Assembly: GCA_014650015.1 (NCBI GenBank)
Contig: BMUD01000036.1
Location: 1 to 41,035 of the forward strand
From: Streptomyces griseoloalbus
Lineage (GTDB): Bacteria; Actinomycetota; Actinomycetes; Streptomycetales; Streptomycetaceae
Length of the DNA stretch: 41,035 bases
Direction: 5' to 3'
Position numbers and translations under genes: made by a program. Below the pieces are notes generated by a model. That model saw only the letters and a list, made by a program, of their open reading frames with translations, did not search any database and was not told the DNA's origin. Positions 8,522 through 15,709 of the stretch are shown piece after piece. The stretch's first letter is position 1; each line of letters opens with the position of its first letter.

Positions 8522-8935
8522 TCAGGCGATGGTGGGCTTGCCGGAGACCTTGAAGGTCAGCGACGCGGACAGCTTGTCGTCGGTGGGCGCCGACTTGGAG
8601 AACCCGGTCATGACCGCGGCGAAGGAGAATGTCGTCTGGGCCGGGTCCGGGAAGACGATCTGGTAGTTGCGCGGGTCCTCGTCCTCAAGATCGGCTTCGA
8701 GGACGTCGTGGACGGCCGGGTCGTAGTTGATGTCAGCCGTCACCTCGCCCGCGTCGATCAGACCGCCGACGAACTCCATGTACTTGTTCGGGGAGTCGTG
8801 GGCGGTGACGTCGATCGTGTTACGGGTCCGGCCGCCGTCCTCCAGGTTGGTCAGGTTCGCGATGGCGGTGAACACCTCGGGGGTCTCGCCGTCGCCTCGC
8901 TTCAGCTGGACGCCGAAGGCATCGATACCGGCCAT
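8522..8935 (-). CDS. Major tail tube protein
   Basis: A 137-residue protein starting MAGIDAFGVQLKRGD. It has beta-rich segments and the pattern of tail tube proteins (TAIANLTNLEDGGRTRNTIDVTAHDSP, then VHDVLEADLEDEDPRNYQIVFPD, ending LSASLTFKVSGKPTIA). It polymerises as rings into the tail shaft. An in-frame upstream ATG (8953) precedes the SD GAGGAGG, so ATG 8935 was chosen because the SD lies just upstream of it. The gene sits between the tail-terminator-like gene (8999) and gpG, exactly where siphoviruses keep the tube gene. It carries its own hairpin leader (8948-8985), consistent with separately tuned high expression. Confidence 0.88.
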   Translation of the reverse strand: MAGIDAFGVQLKRGDGETPEVFTAIANLTNLEDGGRTRNTIDVTAHDSPNKYMEFVGGLIDAGEVTADINYDPAVHDVLEADLEDEDPRNYQIVFPDPAQTTFSFAAVMTGFSKSAPTDDKLSASLTFKVSGKPTIA

Positions 8936-8947
8936 GGGTGCCTCCTC

Positions 8948-8985
8948 GGGCATGAGAGACGCCCCGGCCGGCTGGGCTCGGGGCG
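8948..8985 (-). terminator. Hairpin leader before the tail tube gene
   Basis: CGCCCCG (8960-8966) pairs with CGGGGCG (8979-8985) around a 12-nt loop. On the minus strand it is followed by TCTCTCATGCCC and the tail tube SD. The 24-bp block 8948-8971 matches 1489-1512, in front of the endolysin gene, at 23 of 24 positions. It may be a leaky terminator or a 5' RNA stabiliser. Confidence 0.45.
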
Positions 8986-8998
8986 AGGGTGGAGAGGG

Positions 8999-9415
8999 TC
9001 AGGTGGGCTGTTCGGTGACGACCCGGTAGCGCAGCACCAGGTGCCGGATGTCGCCCGGCGGCTCCGGGTCCGTGAGGGTCTGGGAGAACTCGAACCGGGT
9101 CACGACGTGGTCCAGGCCCTCGATGGTGAGCGGCCGGTGGTCCAGCAGCGCGGTCACCCGGGCACCGATCGCCAGCCCTTTCGAGTGGCCGCGGTGGCGG
9201 GTCCACACGTGCAGGGTCACGGTCGTCTGCCGTCCGAAGCCACCATGGTGGTTGTCCGGAATCTCGGTGGCCTCACCGATCACGATGTACGGGAAGGCGT
9301 CCTTCTCGGCGACGTAGTCCCACACGCCGGTGACGAGCCCCATCAGCGCCGCGTCGCCGGTCAGCACGCCGTACATGGCCTGCTGTACGGGGCCCATGGT
9401 GGAGGGGGCGGTCAC
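8999..9415 (-). CDS. Tail completion/terminator protein (DUF3168-like)
   Basis: A 138-residue protein starting at GTG 9415, which overlaps the stop of the gp10-like gene (GTGA). The pattern matches the DUF3168 family: a helical N-terminus (VQQAMYGVLTGDAALMGLVTGVWD), then FPYIVIGEATEIPD, then strands ending LVLRYRVVTEQ. Family members cap the tail tube at its head-proximal end and join it to the neck. Its position between the HK97 gp10-like gene and the tail tube gene supports this. No odd features. Confidence 0.85.
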   Translation of the reverse strand: MTAPSTMGPVQQAMYGVLTGDAALMGLVTGVWDYVAEKDAFPYIVIGEATEIPDNHHGGFGRQTTVTLHVWTRHRGHSKGLAIGARVTALLDHRPLTIEGLDHVVTRFEFSQTLTDPEPPGDIRHLVLRYRVVTEQPT

Positions 9416-9801
9416 GACAGCACCCTCCGCACCTCGATCTTCAGCCGGTCCTCGAAGCGGACCCGCTCCTGCTCAAGTGCGGGCCCGAGCGCGGGCTGCG
9501 CCGGGATCCGCTGGCTGCCGAACTCATGGATCGTGGCGTACCAGTCGGCCCTGTCCTTCCAGCCCACTTTCGCGGCCAGGCCGCCGCGCGCGTAGTGGAT
9601 GCCCACCGAGTCGCGCAGGTTCCCGGTGTCGACGCGCACGCTGTCCCGGGTCTGCTCCTGGACGGCCTCGGCGGACGCCTCCACCGCTGCCCTGCTGGCC
9701 TCCAGCAGCTTCGGCGCCAGGCCCTCCAGGCTCTCCCTCAGCGAGTCCATCCCGTGGACCTGCATGCGCACAGGACTGCGCCTGCGGCGTCGTCGCGCCA
9801 T
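9412..9801 (-). CDS. HK97 gp10-like neck/tail protein
   Basis: A 129-residue protein with an Arg-rich start (MARRRRRRSPVRM). It carries the HK97-gp10 pattern: an N-terminal helix (LEGLAPKLLEASRAAVEASAEAV), the signature VDTGNLRDSVGIHY, and a central stretch ending WYATIHEFGSQRIPAQPALGPAL. This family acts in head-tail joining or tail-tube completion. It sits between the small 59-aa gene and the DUF3168-like gene in the normal siphovirus connector order and is coupled to its downstream neighbour by a four-base overlap. Confidence 0.88.
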   Translation of the reverse strand: MARRRRRRSPVRMQVHGMDSLRESLEGLAPKLLEASRAAVEASAEAVQEQTRDSVRVDTGNLRDSVGIHYARGGLAAKVGWKDRADWYATIHEFGSQRIPAQPALGPALEQERVRFEDRLKIEVRRVLS

Positions 9802-9811
9802 GACGGCCTCC

Positions 9812-9991
9812 TCAGCGTTTGCGGCGCAGCTCGCGGCGGATCTCCGCCAGCTCCCCGGCCACGGCCAGCAGAGCCCACGCGGTCACCTCGGCAGGTGAGG
9901 CGAACGCGTCTTCCAGCAGCAGGGCCGCCGCCTTCTGCCGGCACTCCAGGGGATCGGGCGGCAGCGGCGGACGCTGCTCGTCGGCCGCCAT
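9812..9991 (-). CDS. Small helical phage protein, 59 aa
   Basis: This short gene has ATG 9991 overlapping the stop of its upstream neighbour (TGATG) and ends at TGA 9812. The product reads MAADEQRPPLPPDPLECRQK, then a mainly helical segment rich in Ala, Leu and Glu, ending IRRELRRKR. Coupled translation, the tight gene spacing and the absence of any other use for the 180 bases support it being real. It resembles the small head-tail-region proteins that vary between related actinophages. No function can be assigned. Confidence 0.65.
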   Translation of the reverse strand: MAADEQRPPLPPDPLECRQKAAALLLEDAFASPAEVTAWALLAVAGELAEIRRELRRKR

Positions 9992-10326
9992 CAGCGTTCC
10001 AGCTCGAACACCGCGACGGACACGGCGGTGACCGCGTCGTAGGTGACCGACGCCCTGCCGTTCACTCCCCGGAACACGGCCGTGAGCGGCAGGATCGCCG
10101 ACTCCCCGGCCGGGACGACAACCGCGACCTCCGGCAGCGGCAGACCGGACGCCGTGCCCGGCGTGGCCACGGTCGCCGTGTGCGGGGCGGCGTCTCCGTT
10201 CATCACGTACAGGAACCGGCCCGGCCCGACCGGTGCCGTGTCCCCGCCGGCGGAGGCCGCGACGGCGGAGTCTTCCAGGCCGATGCCGCCGTTGACCGGC
10301 ACCGTGACGATGTCCAAGGCAGCCAT
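9991..10326 (-). CDS. Putative virion protein with Ig-like/beta composition, 111 aa
   Basis: A 111-residue protein, predicted mostly beta (FLYVMNGDAAPHTATVAT; VAVVVPAGESAILPLTAVF; ASVTYDAVTAVSVAVFELER). No Cys, no membrane segment. The pattern is that of a small jelly-roll or Ig-like decoration domain. It lies among head-tail connector genes, one base downstream of the head-closure gene, so a capsid-decoration or neck protein is the likeliest role. The family was not recognised with certainty. Confidence 0.65.
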   Translation of the reverse strand: MAALDIVTVPVNGGIGLEDSAVAASAGGDTAPVGPGRFLYVMNGDAAPHTATVATPGTASGLPLPEVAVVVPAGESAILPLTAVFRGVNGRASVTYDAVTAVSVAVFELER

Positions 10327-10327
10327 C

Positions 10328-10657
10328 TCAGGTGCCCTCCTTCTGGATCAGCTGGCACTCGGCCTTGCTGTAGATCGGCGCCGACGGCTGGACGACCGAC
10401 AGCACCCGGAACGTCTGCCCGTCGCCGCGCAGTTCGTCGCCGCGCCGCACGTCGGCGGTCGGCTGCAGGTAGACGTTGTGCGTGTGCTCGGACCCGGCCT
10501 GCGCCGCCAGCGTCCGCTCGGCCGCGGACGGCTGGTCGACTTTCGCGGCGGCGTCGGCCTGGCGGACCAGCGTGGTGTCCTGCCCGCCCGCTCCGTCATC
10601 CGTGGCCACGATGCGCCACACCTGAAGCGTCCGGTTCAGCAGGTGCGTGATGTCCAC
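10328..10657 (-). CDS. Head closure / head-tail adaptor protein
   Basis: A 109-residue protein from GTG 10657. It has the SPP1 gp16 / HK97 gp7-like head-tail joining pattern: MDITHLLNRTLQVWRIVATDDGAGG at the start, then a central region with VDQPSAAERTLAAQAG and beta strands (HNVYLQPTADVRRGDELRGDGQTFRVLSV). These proteins close the head after packaging and form the tail docking surface. It follows the gp6-like connector by three bases, as expected. Confidence 0.82.
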   Translation of the reverse strand: MDITHLLNRTLQVWRIVATDDGAGGQDTTLVRQADAAAKVDQPSAAERTLAAQAGSEHTHNVYLQPTADVRRGDELRGDGQTFRVLSVVQPSAPIYSKAECQLIQKEGT

Positions 10658-10660
10658 GCC

Positions 10661-11209
10661 TCACCTGCTCTCGTTGCCGAGGGCGTAGGGCCGCAGCAGC
10701 CGTTCCTCGTAGGCGGTCAACTGATCGCCGGGGCGGTCCTTGTCGTAGGTGACAGACCGGTCCCCGAGAGACTCGGCCGACAGCCCGGTGGCCGCCGCCC
10801 GCACCCAGGCCCGGCCGGCGACCTGTAGGCAGACCTGCTTGACCGGTGCGGGCACCTGGTCATAGCCGTGGTCGTAGACCACCTCGATGTCCGCGTCCAG
10901 CGCCCAGCAGGCGCCGCCGCGGGTCAGGATGCCGTACCGGTTTACCCGCCAGTCGGCGGCGTCCAGGACGGTGCCGTCGACCGTTACCGAGGTGACCGAC
11001 GTGACGGGCAGCTGAGGCAGGTTGATGACCCGGCGGCCGTTGCCGACCAGCCCGGCCACGTCGGCGGTGACCGCGTCGATGTCCTGCTCCAGGGCGCCGC
11101 GAATGATGCCCTCGGCCTCCGCGATTTTCACGGCCGCCGATTCCGTGTCGATCGAGGCGAGCCGGAGGTGGAGCCGCAGCTCCTCCGGTGTCGCCCAGGG
11201 CGATGCCAC
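10661..11209 (-). CDS. Head-tail connector protein (gp6-like)
   Basis: A 182-residue protein from GTG 11209, with a GGGTGGAG SD just upstream. The N-terminus (WATPEELRLHLRL) and the helical repeat (AAVKIAEAEGIIRGALEQDID) match the gp6-type connector family. A beta segment (INLPQLPVTSVTSVTVDG) and a C-terminal helical part follow. Twelve or so copies form a ring beneath the portal in characterised siphoviruses. It lies between the capsid-associated gene and head closure, in canonical order. Confidence 0.85.
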   Translation of the reverse strand: MASPWATPEELRLHLRLASIDTESAAVKIAEAEGIIRGALEQDIDAVTADVAGLVGNGRRVINLPQLPVTSVTSVTVDGTVLDAADWRVNRYGILTRGGACWALDADIEVVYDHGYDQVPAPVKQVCLQVAGRAWVRAAATGLSAESLGDRSVTYDKDRPGDQLTAYEERLLRPYALGNESR

Positions 11210-11222
11210 GGCTCCACCCCCG

Positions 11223-11564
11223 TCACTGGCCGTCGGACGACGCGCTGTCGCCCTTGCCGTCGTCGTCGTTGTCGTCGTCGCGGACGGCGGCGGCCTCGGC
11301 GTCGGTCGCCCCGGCCGCCTTCGCCGAGGTGTCCCGGGGCGCGCGACGGGTCGCCTGGCGCCGGCCGTCGCGCGCCTGCCGGACCGGCTTGCCCGCGCCC
11401 TTGCCCTTGGTCGTGGCCCTGCTGCTGTCGGGCTCGGCGTGCCCGGCAGCAATCCACGCGTCGGCCAGCTCGTCGTCGACCTCGACGACCTGGCCGTGAC
11501 CGTAGCGGTGGCCCGCGCCATCAGCGATGGACGTGACCGACGTGATCCGGATGCGGCGCCCCAT
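11223..11564 (-). CDS. Small capsid-associated protein with acidic tail
   Basis: A 113-residue protein whose ATG overlaps the capsid stop (TGATG). The first 45 residues (RYGHGQVVEVDDELADAWIAAGHAEP) resemble the small SH3/KOW-like domain often encoded right after phage capsid genes. A long basic/Ala-rich linker (about 48-90) follows, then a strongly acidic end (RDDDNDDDGKGDSASSDG). The reading frame is certain because it is coupled to the capsid gene. A decoration or connector-accessory role is inferred from position. The charged linker is unusually long for this type. Confidence 0.72.
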   Translation of the reverse strand: MGRRIRITSVTSIADGAGHRYGHGQVVEVDDELADAWIAAGHAEPDSSRATTKGKGAGKPVRQARDGRRQATRRAPRDTSAKAAGATDAEAAAVRDDDNDDDGKGDSASSDGQ

Positions 11565-12772
11565 CACGCGGCCGCCATCGCCAGGATGCGCAGGGCCTGC
11601 GGACGGATGACGTCGCCGCCCACCCGCTTGCGGATCTTCCAGCCGACCATGCCCTCTTCCGCGTACAGCTGGTCCAGGACCTTCACGGTCATGCCCTGCC
11701 GGTCGTAGATGCGGTAGCCGGCGTTGAAGTCGCCGAAGGCGGCCACGCGCGCGCTGGCGGCGACGGCGGCGAGGTCCTCCTGGTTGTCCACCGGGTAGCC
11801 GAACAGCGAGTTGGGGCGGCCCGCCTGCGCGGACGGCTGCCAGATGTACTGGTTGTTGCCGTCCTTGAGCAGCGAGACCGCCAGCTCGGTACCGGAGGAG
11901 ATGACGAACCGTCCGTTGCGCCGGTACTGCGCCGGGGTGGCGTAGATCAGCTTCTTGAGGTCGTCGGTGGAGATGGCGGCCGCGGCCGCCGCGGCGACGG
12001 TGGGCACGCCGCCCTCGGCCGTCATGTAGCCGACCGGCTGGTGGTTGGTGTGTCCGGTGCCGACGGTGAACGCGGTGTCCTCCGCCTCCGCGCACGCGCG
12101 GGCGAAGCTGTCGCGGATGAACGCCTCCAGGTTGACGTCGGAGTCGTCCAGCTCGTCCTCGCCGACCTTCGCCAGCCCGTACAGGTCCTCGATGTAGGTG
12201 AACTCCTCGGTGGGAGTGCTCGGCATCGAGTCGGTCAGGGTCTGCTCGTTGGTCTCCAGCTTGCCCCAGCCCACCGACACCTCGGCCAGCGACCGGCGCC
12301 GCACCCGGTTGGTGGTGATCGAGCGCTGCGAGGCGATGCCGCGCATGATCGTCAGGTCCGGCAGGGCCCGGTTGATCTCGGTCTCCAGGTCCTCCGGGAC
12401 GAGGATCTCTCCGGCGGTGTTCTCCACCAGGGCCCGCTGCTCGGGCGCCATACGGGGCAGGCCGCGGCGCAGCGCCTGGAAGAACGCGCTGCGGCGCTCC
12501 TGGGCGCGGGTCTCGTCGGTGCCGCGGCCGCCGTCGTCCGGCCGGCCGCCGCCGCGACGGATCGGCTCGGCCATCTGCGCGGCCCGCTGCTCCTCAGCCT
12601 CCTGGCGCTCGATGCGCTCCGTCAGGCTCCGGAAATCCTCGTCGTGCCGGTCGTAGGACTGGCGCTCCTCCGGGTTCAGGCCGCGGTTCTCGCCCTCGGC
12701 TCGTTCGGTGATGGCCCGCATCGACTCAACGACGCCGGCCCGCTGCTGCCGCAGCTCCACGCTGGTGGGCAT
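11564..12772 (-). CDS. Major capsid protein, HK97 fold
   Basis: A 402-residue protein of the HK97 gp5 family. Residues 1-105 are helical and highly charged (RQQRAGVVESMRAITERAEG, IERQEAEEQRAAQM), the delta/scaffolding domain removed by the prohead protease. The mature part begins around residue 110-125 (EQRALVENTAGEILVPEDLE) and contains the capsid-fold patterns YIEDLYGLAKVGEDELDDSD (E-loop/spine region) and PNSLFGYPVDNQED near the A-domain. The protease gene lies just upstream, consistent with maturation by cleavage. The SD GAGGAG precedes ATG 12772. Confidence 0.92.
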   Translation of the reverse strand: MPTSVELRQQRAGVVESMRAITERAEGENRGLNPEERQSYDRHDEDFRSLTERIERQEAEEQRAAQMAEPIRRGGGRPDDGGRGTDETRAQERRSAFFQALRRGLPRMAPEQRALVENTAGEILVPEDLETEINRALPDLTIMRGIASQRSITTNRVRRRSLAEVSVGWGKLETNEQTLTDSMPSTPTEEFTYIEDLYGLAKVGEDELDDSDVNLEAFIRDSFARACAEAEDTAFTVGTGHTNHQPVGYMTAEGGVPTVAAAAAAAISTDDLKKLIYATPAQYRRNGRFVISSGTELAVSLLKDGNNQYIWQPSAQAGRPNSLFGYPVDNQEDLAAVAASARVAAFGDFNAGYRIYDRQGMTVKVLDQLYAEEGMVGWKIRKRVGGDVIRPQALRILAMAAA

Positions 12773-12801
12773 GGGCTCTCCTCAGTGAGATGGGTGGTGA
12801 T

Positions 12802-12820
12802 CCCGGGCCGGTCGGCCGGG
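12802..12820. terminator. GC hairpin between protease and capsid genes
   Basis: A near-palindromic CCGGCC-type stem lies in the 59-bp gap between the protease stop (12832) and the capsid start (12772). It has no T run. It may stabilise the capsid mRNA 5' end rather than terminate. Low certainty. Confidence 0.35.
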
Positions 12821-12831
12821 AAGTCAGGGGG

Positions 12832-13575
12832 TTACAGCTGGGCGAGCAGCTCGTACTCGCGAAGCCGGTGCTTGGCCCGCTCCAGCGGATACGCCTCGGG
12901 CGTCGGCCCCGAGCGGTCGGCCGCCTCCAGCAGCGCGTCCAGCGCGTCCCGGGCGTCCTGCACCAGCTGCCGGTTCGAGGCGGACAGGACCTTGCCCGCG
13001 CGCATCTCGGCGAGCGCCCGCGTCACCTGCTCCGGGTCCGGCTCCCGCAGGGTCTGGCCGGTGTGCCGGGCGGCTGCCGAGCGCAGCTCTGCCGAGGTCG
13101 CGGCGAACGCCGGGTAGGTCACGACGGAGACGTCGCCGCCGTCCAGGTCGATGCCGAACACCTCGTGCGTGTTGCCCTGCCAGCCGTCAGCGGTGACCCA
13201 GAACCCGAACGACATCTGCGTGATGTCGCCGCGCTCCAGGCTCACGGCCAGATCCCGGGCGTAGGACACGTCGGCCATGTCCGCCTCGACCATCACGCCG
13301 GCGTCGTCCTCGACCAGGGAGGCGGTACCGGCTGCGGTGCGGGCGAGCAGCAGGTTCGGGTCGTGGTTGATCAGGAACCGGACGTCCGGGTTCTGGGCGA
13401 GGGTGCGGGTCGCGGCGCCGGGCACGATGCGCTCTCGCCAGCCGCCCATGTCCTCGGACAGCGAGTCGTAGACGATCGCCCGGCCCCGGAACCGCAGGGC
13501 ACCGCTCTGGTCGTCGGCGGCCCGGATCTGCAGGTCCGTCAGCGGGAACGCGCGGACCTCACGTGTGCGCGGCAT
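12832..13575 (-). CDS. HK97-type prohead protease (S78)
   Basis: A 247-residue serine protease that processes the capsid scaffold domain and itself. The catalytic core lies in about residues 20-160: LRFRGRAIVYDSLSEDMGGWRERIVPGA, the His-bearing VRFLINHDPN, the Ser-bearing ITQMSFGFWVT, and GGDVSVVTYPAFAAT, all typical of the family. The C-terminal tail (about 170-247) is helical and basic and may be removed on activation. The SD GAGGAGG precedes ATG 13575. The portal-protease-capsid order is standard for HK97-like phages. Confidence 0.92.
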   Translation of the reverse strand: MPRTREVRAFPLTDLQIRAADDQSGALRFRGRAIVYDSLSEDMGGWRERIVPGAATRTLAQNPDVRFLINHDPNLLLARTAAGTASLVEDDAGVMVEADMADVSYARDLAVSLERGDITQMSFGFWVTADGWQGNTHEVFGIDLDGGDVSVVTYPAFAATSAELRSAAARHTGQTLREPDPEQVTRALAEMRAGKVLSASNRQLVQDARDALDALLEAADRSGPTPEAYPLERAKHRLREYELLAQL

Positions 13576-13585
13576 GCGCGCCTCC

Positions 13586-15514
13586 TCACAGGTTGAATTG
13601 GAGCCGGCACGTGCACCCGGCGATCTCGTCGACACCGAGCCGGTGATCGTGCGGCCAGCGGCCCTTGCGCTTGCCGATGGTGAAGTCCTCGCGGATCTCG
13701 ACGGTCTGCCCGTCCGCCCGCTGATGCGACTTGCGCGGGTTGGCGTCCCACACCCGCCACGTCTTCGTCCTGGCCCCGGCCTGCTTCGCGCCCTCGTGCG
13801 AGGCGAAGTTCGTGGTCTGCGACACCCGCGCCTGCGCGAGGACCTTGGCACGGGTCTCGGTCATCCGGTCGAACATGTCCCGCGCCGCCTTCTGCACCTC
13901 GGCCGGCGCGGCCTTCAACGCGATCGTGCTGCGCAGCTGCTCGACCGTCGTTGCGTTGACGTTCGCCGCCGTGGACGCGGCGCCCGCGGCGAGCAGCGCC
14001 GTGGTCTCCTCGACCGCGAACGCGCCGCCGAGTGTGGCCGCCGTCGCCGCGCCGACCTCAGCAGCCAGGCCGCGGGCGAGCTGGAACAGCAGCTCGGTCA
14101 GTTCCTCGTTGTCGGCGGCCAGGTCGATCAGGTCCTCCGCCGAAGCGTCCGGCGTCACCCCGAGCGCGGCCAGGACCCGCTCGCCCTGCTCGGCGAAGAA
14201 CGCGCTGATCGCCTCGAAGTGCCTGGTGATCCACGACGGCAGGTCCTCCGCCGCAGGTGTCTCGGCGCTGTCCCCGGCACGGGCCTGCCGCCCGGGCAGG
14301 GAGCGCTGAGCGGGTGGTTCCGCACTGCCGGAGGGCACCATGTTCAGCGGCTGCAGGTAGTCGTCACCGCCCTCGATCGGCGCCAGTTCTTCCTTGGCCC
14401 TGATCTCGTTCACGCTCATCCAGCCCCACTGCCGGGCCTGCGTGTAGCCGGTGTAGCGCTGAGCGGTGTCACCCCGCAGCAGCCCCTCGGGGTTGAACTT
14501 CAGGTACACGCTGGGGTCGCCGAACAGCCGGTTCGTGGTGCGCTCCAGACGGGTCAGCCACGGCAGCAGTGAGTAGATGACGTAGCCCAGGGACTGCTGC
14601 TCGATGCCGGAGCCCCACGACGTGGACCGCTCCACGTCGCCGATCATGTGCGGCGGCACACCGAAAATCCCCGCGATCTCCGCGCGCGTCAGTTTGTAGA
14701 CCTCCAGGAACTGCGCGTCGGCGGGGCTGAGTGTCGTCTTCTCCCACTTCGCGCCGGCCTCCATGACCGCGAGCTGGTGGGCCTTGTCGAACCCCTCGTG
14801 CAGGTCCTTCCACTGCCGCGTCAGCCGCTCGTACTGGGCGTCTTTCAGCGTCCCGGGCACCGAGACGATGCCTCCCGGGGAGGCGTCCCGGGCGAAGAAG
14901 CTGCCGATGTAGGCGTTGGCCGCGTACCCGGTGCCGACCGACTGGCGGGCCATGCCGATCGGCGACAGGCCCTCTGCACCCCCGACGCCGAAGGACCGGA
15001 AGTGCAGGAAGTTCTCGCTCCGGACCAGGCCGTCAGGCTCCCGGATAGGCGCCCACTCGTCGTCATCCAGCGTGATCTTCCAGACCAGTTCGCCGGTGTC
15101 CTTTATCCGGCGCTGTTCCACGCTGGTCCACGCCACGGGCCACAGACCGACCGGACGGCCGCCGTTGTTCCGCTCGATGTACACGCCGCCGTTACCGCGG
15201 ACCAGCATCCAGCCCAGGACCTGCGCCCAGAACTCCCCTGCGGCAAGGTGCGGGTTGGCCTGGTAGGTGAGCAACGGCGCCAGCGGATGTTCCATCGCGG
15301 GCAGCCGGGTCTGCCCCGACTTCTGGAACACGCCGGTGGGCAGCATGCTCCCCGTCTCGGCCAGCAGCCGCACCGACGAGAACACCGCAGCGACCTGCAG
15401 CGCCCGCTCTGGCGTGACGGACACACCGGCCGACGTGGACCGGCCGTCCAGCCGGGGCATGCTCTTGCGGCTTCGCTCGGTACGGCCTCCCAGGAGGCGG
15501 CGGATCATCGGCAT
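13586..15514 (-). CDS. Portal protein fused to Mu F-like head morphogenesis domain
   Basis: A 642-residue protein, far longer than the usual 400-450 residues of HK97 portals. Residues about 25-400 show the portal pattern: VAAVFSSVRLLAETGSMLP, FWAQVLGWMLVRGNGGVYIE, FGVPPHMIGDVERSTSWGSG, and the Trp-bearing TQARQWGWMSVNEIRAKEEL. A Pro/Ala linker (about 405-440) leads to a C-terminal minor-capsid domain like Mu gpF/SPP1 gp7 (TWRVWDANPRKSHQRADGQTV, ending DEIAGCTCRLQFNL). The portal ring starts the head and channels DNA. Mu F-type proteins bind the portal and are packaged in some phages. ATG 15514 overlaps the preceding stop (TGATG). No separate mu F gene exists nearby. Confidence 0.9.
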   Translation of the reverse strand: MPMIRRLLGGRTERSRKSMPRLDGRSTSAGVSVTPERALQVAAVFSSVRLLAETGSMLPTGVFQKSGQTRLPAMEHPLAPLLTYQANPHLAAGEFWAQVLGWMLVRGNGGVYIERNNGGRPVGLWPVAWTSVEQRRIKDTGELVWKITLDDDEWAPIREPDGLVRSENFLHFRSFGVGGAEGLSPIGMARQSVGTGYAANAYIGSFFARDASPGGIVSVPGTLKDAQYERLTRQWKDLHEGFDKAHQLAVMEAGAKWEKTTLSPADAQFLEVYKLTRAEIAGIFGVPPHMIGDVERSTSWGSGIEQQSLGYVIYSLLPWLTRLERTTNRLFGDPSVYLKFNPEGLLRGDTAQRYTGYTQARQWGWMSVNEIRAKEELAPIEGGDDYLQPLNMVPSGSAEPPAQRSLPGRQARAGDSAETPAAEDLPSWITRHFEAISAFFAEQGERVLAALGVTPDASAEDLIDLAADNEELTELLFQLARGLAAEVGAATAATLGGAFAVEETTALLAAGAASTAANVNATTVEQLRSTIALKAAPAEVQKAARDMFDRMTETRAKVLAQARVSQTTNFASHEGAKQAGARTKTWRVWDANPRKSHQRADGQTVEIREDFTIGKRKGRWPHDHRLGVDEIAGCTCRLQFNL

Positions 15515-15690
15515 CAGTCGCCTCCTCCCTTGGGCCGGACGTTCCCGGCGACGAGCAGCAGCACGGACAGGACCAGGAGGGCGAGGCCGGCGCCGAGCGC
15601 GCCCCCGAGCGCGACGCCGACCATCACCGCCCCCGCCATCCCGACCGCCGCCCCGGCCAGTTCACACAGCCACTGGGCACGCTCGTGCAC
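15514..15690 (-). CDS. Small two-helix membrane protein between terminase and portal
   Basis: A 58-residue protein from GTG 15690, preceded by a G-rich SD. Two hydrophobic segments (about residues 10-28 and 31-50) and a basic C-terminus suggest a hairpin membrane protein. A longer version starting at 15756 is possible but would overlap the terminase end and adds only an Arg/Ser-rich leader. Its stop is coupled to the portal start. I recognise no family. Small membrane proteins in this slot occur in several Streptomyces phages. Confidence 0.6.
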   Translation of the reverse strand: MHERAQWLCELAGAAVGMAGAVMVGVALGGALGAGLALLVLSVLLLVAGNVRPKGGGD

Positions 15691-15709
15691 AGCAACGCAC
15701 CCCCTCGGG

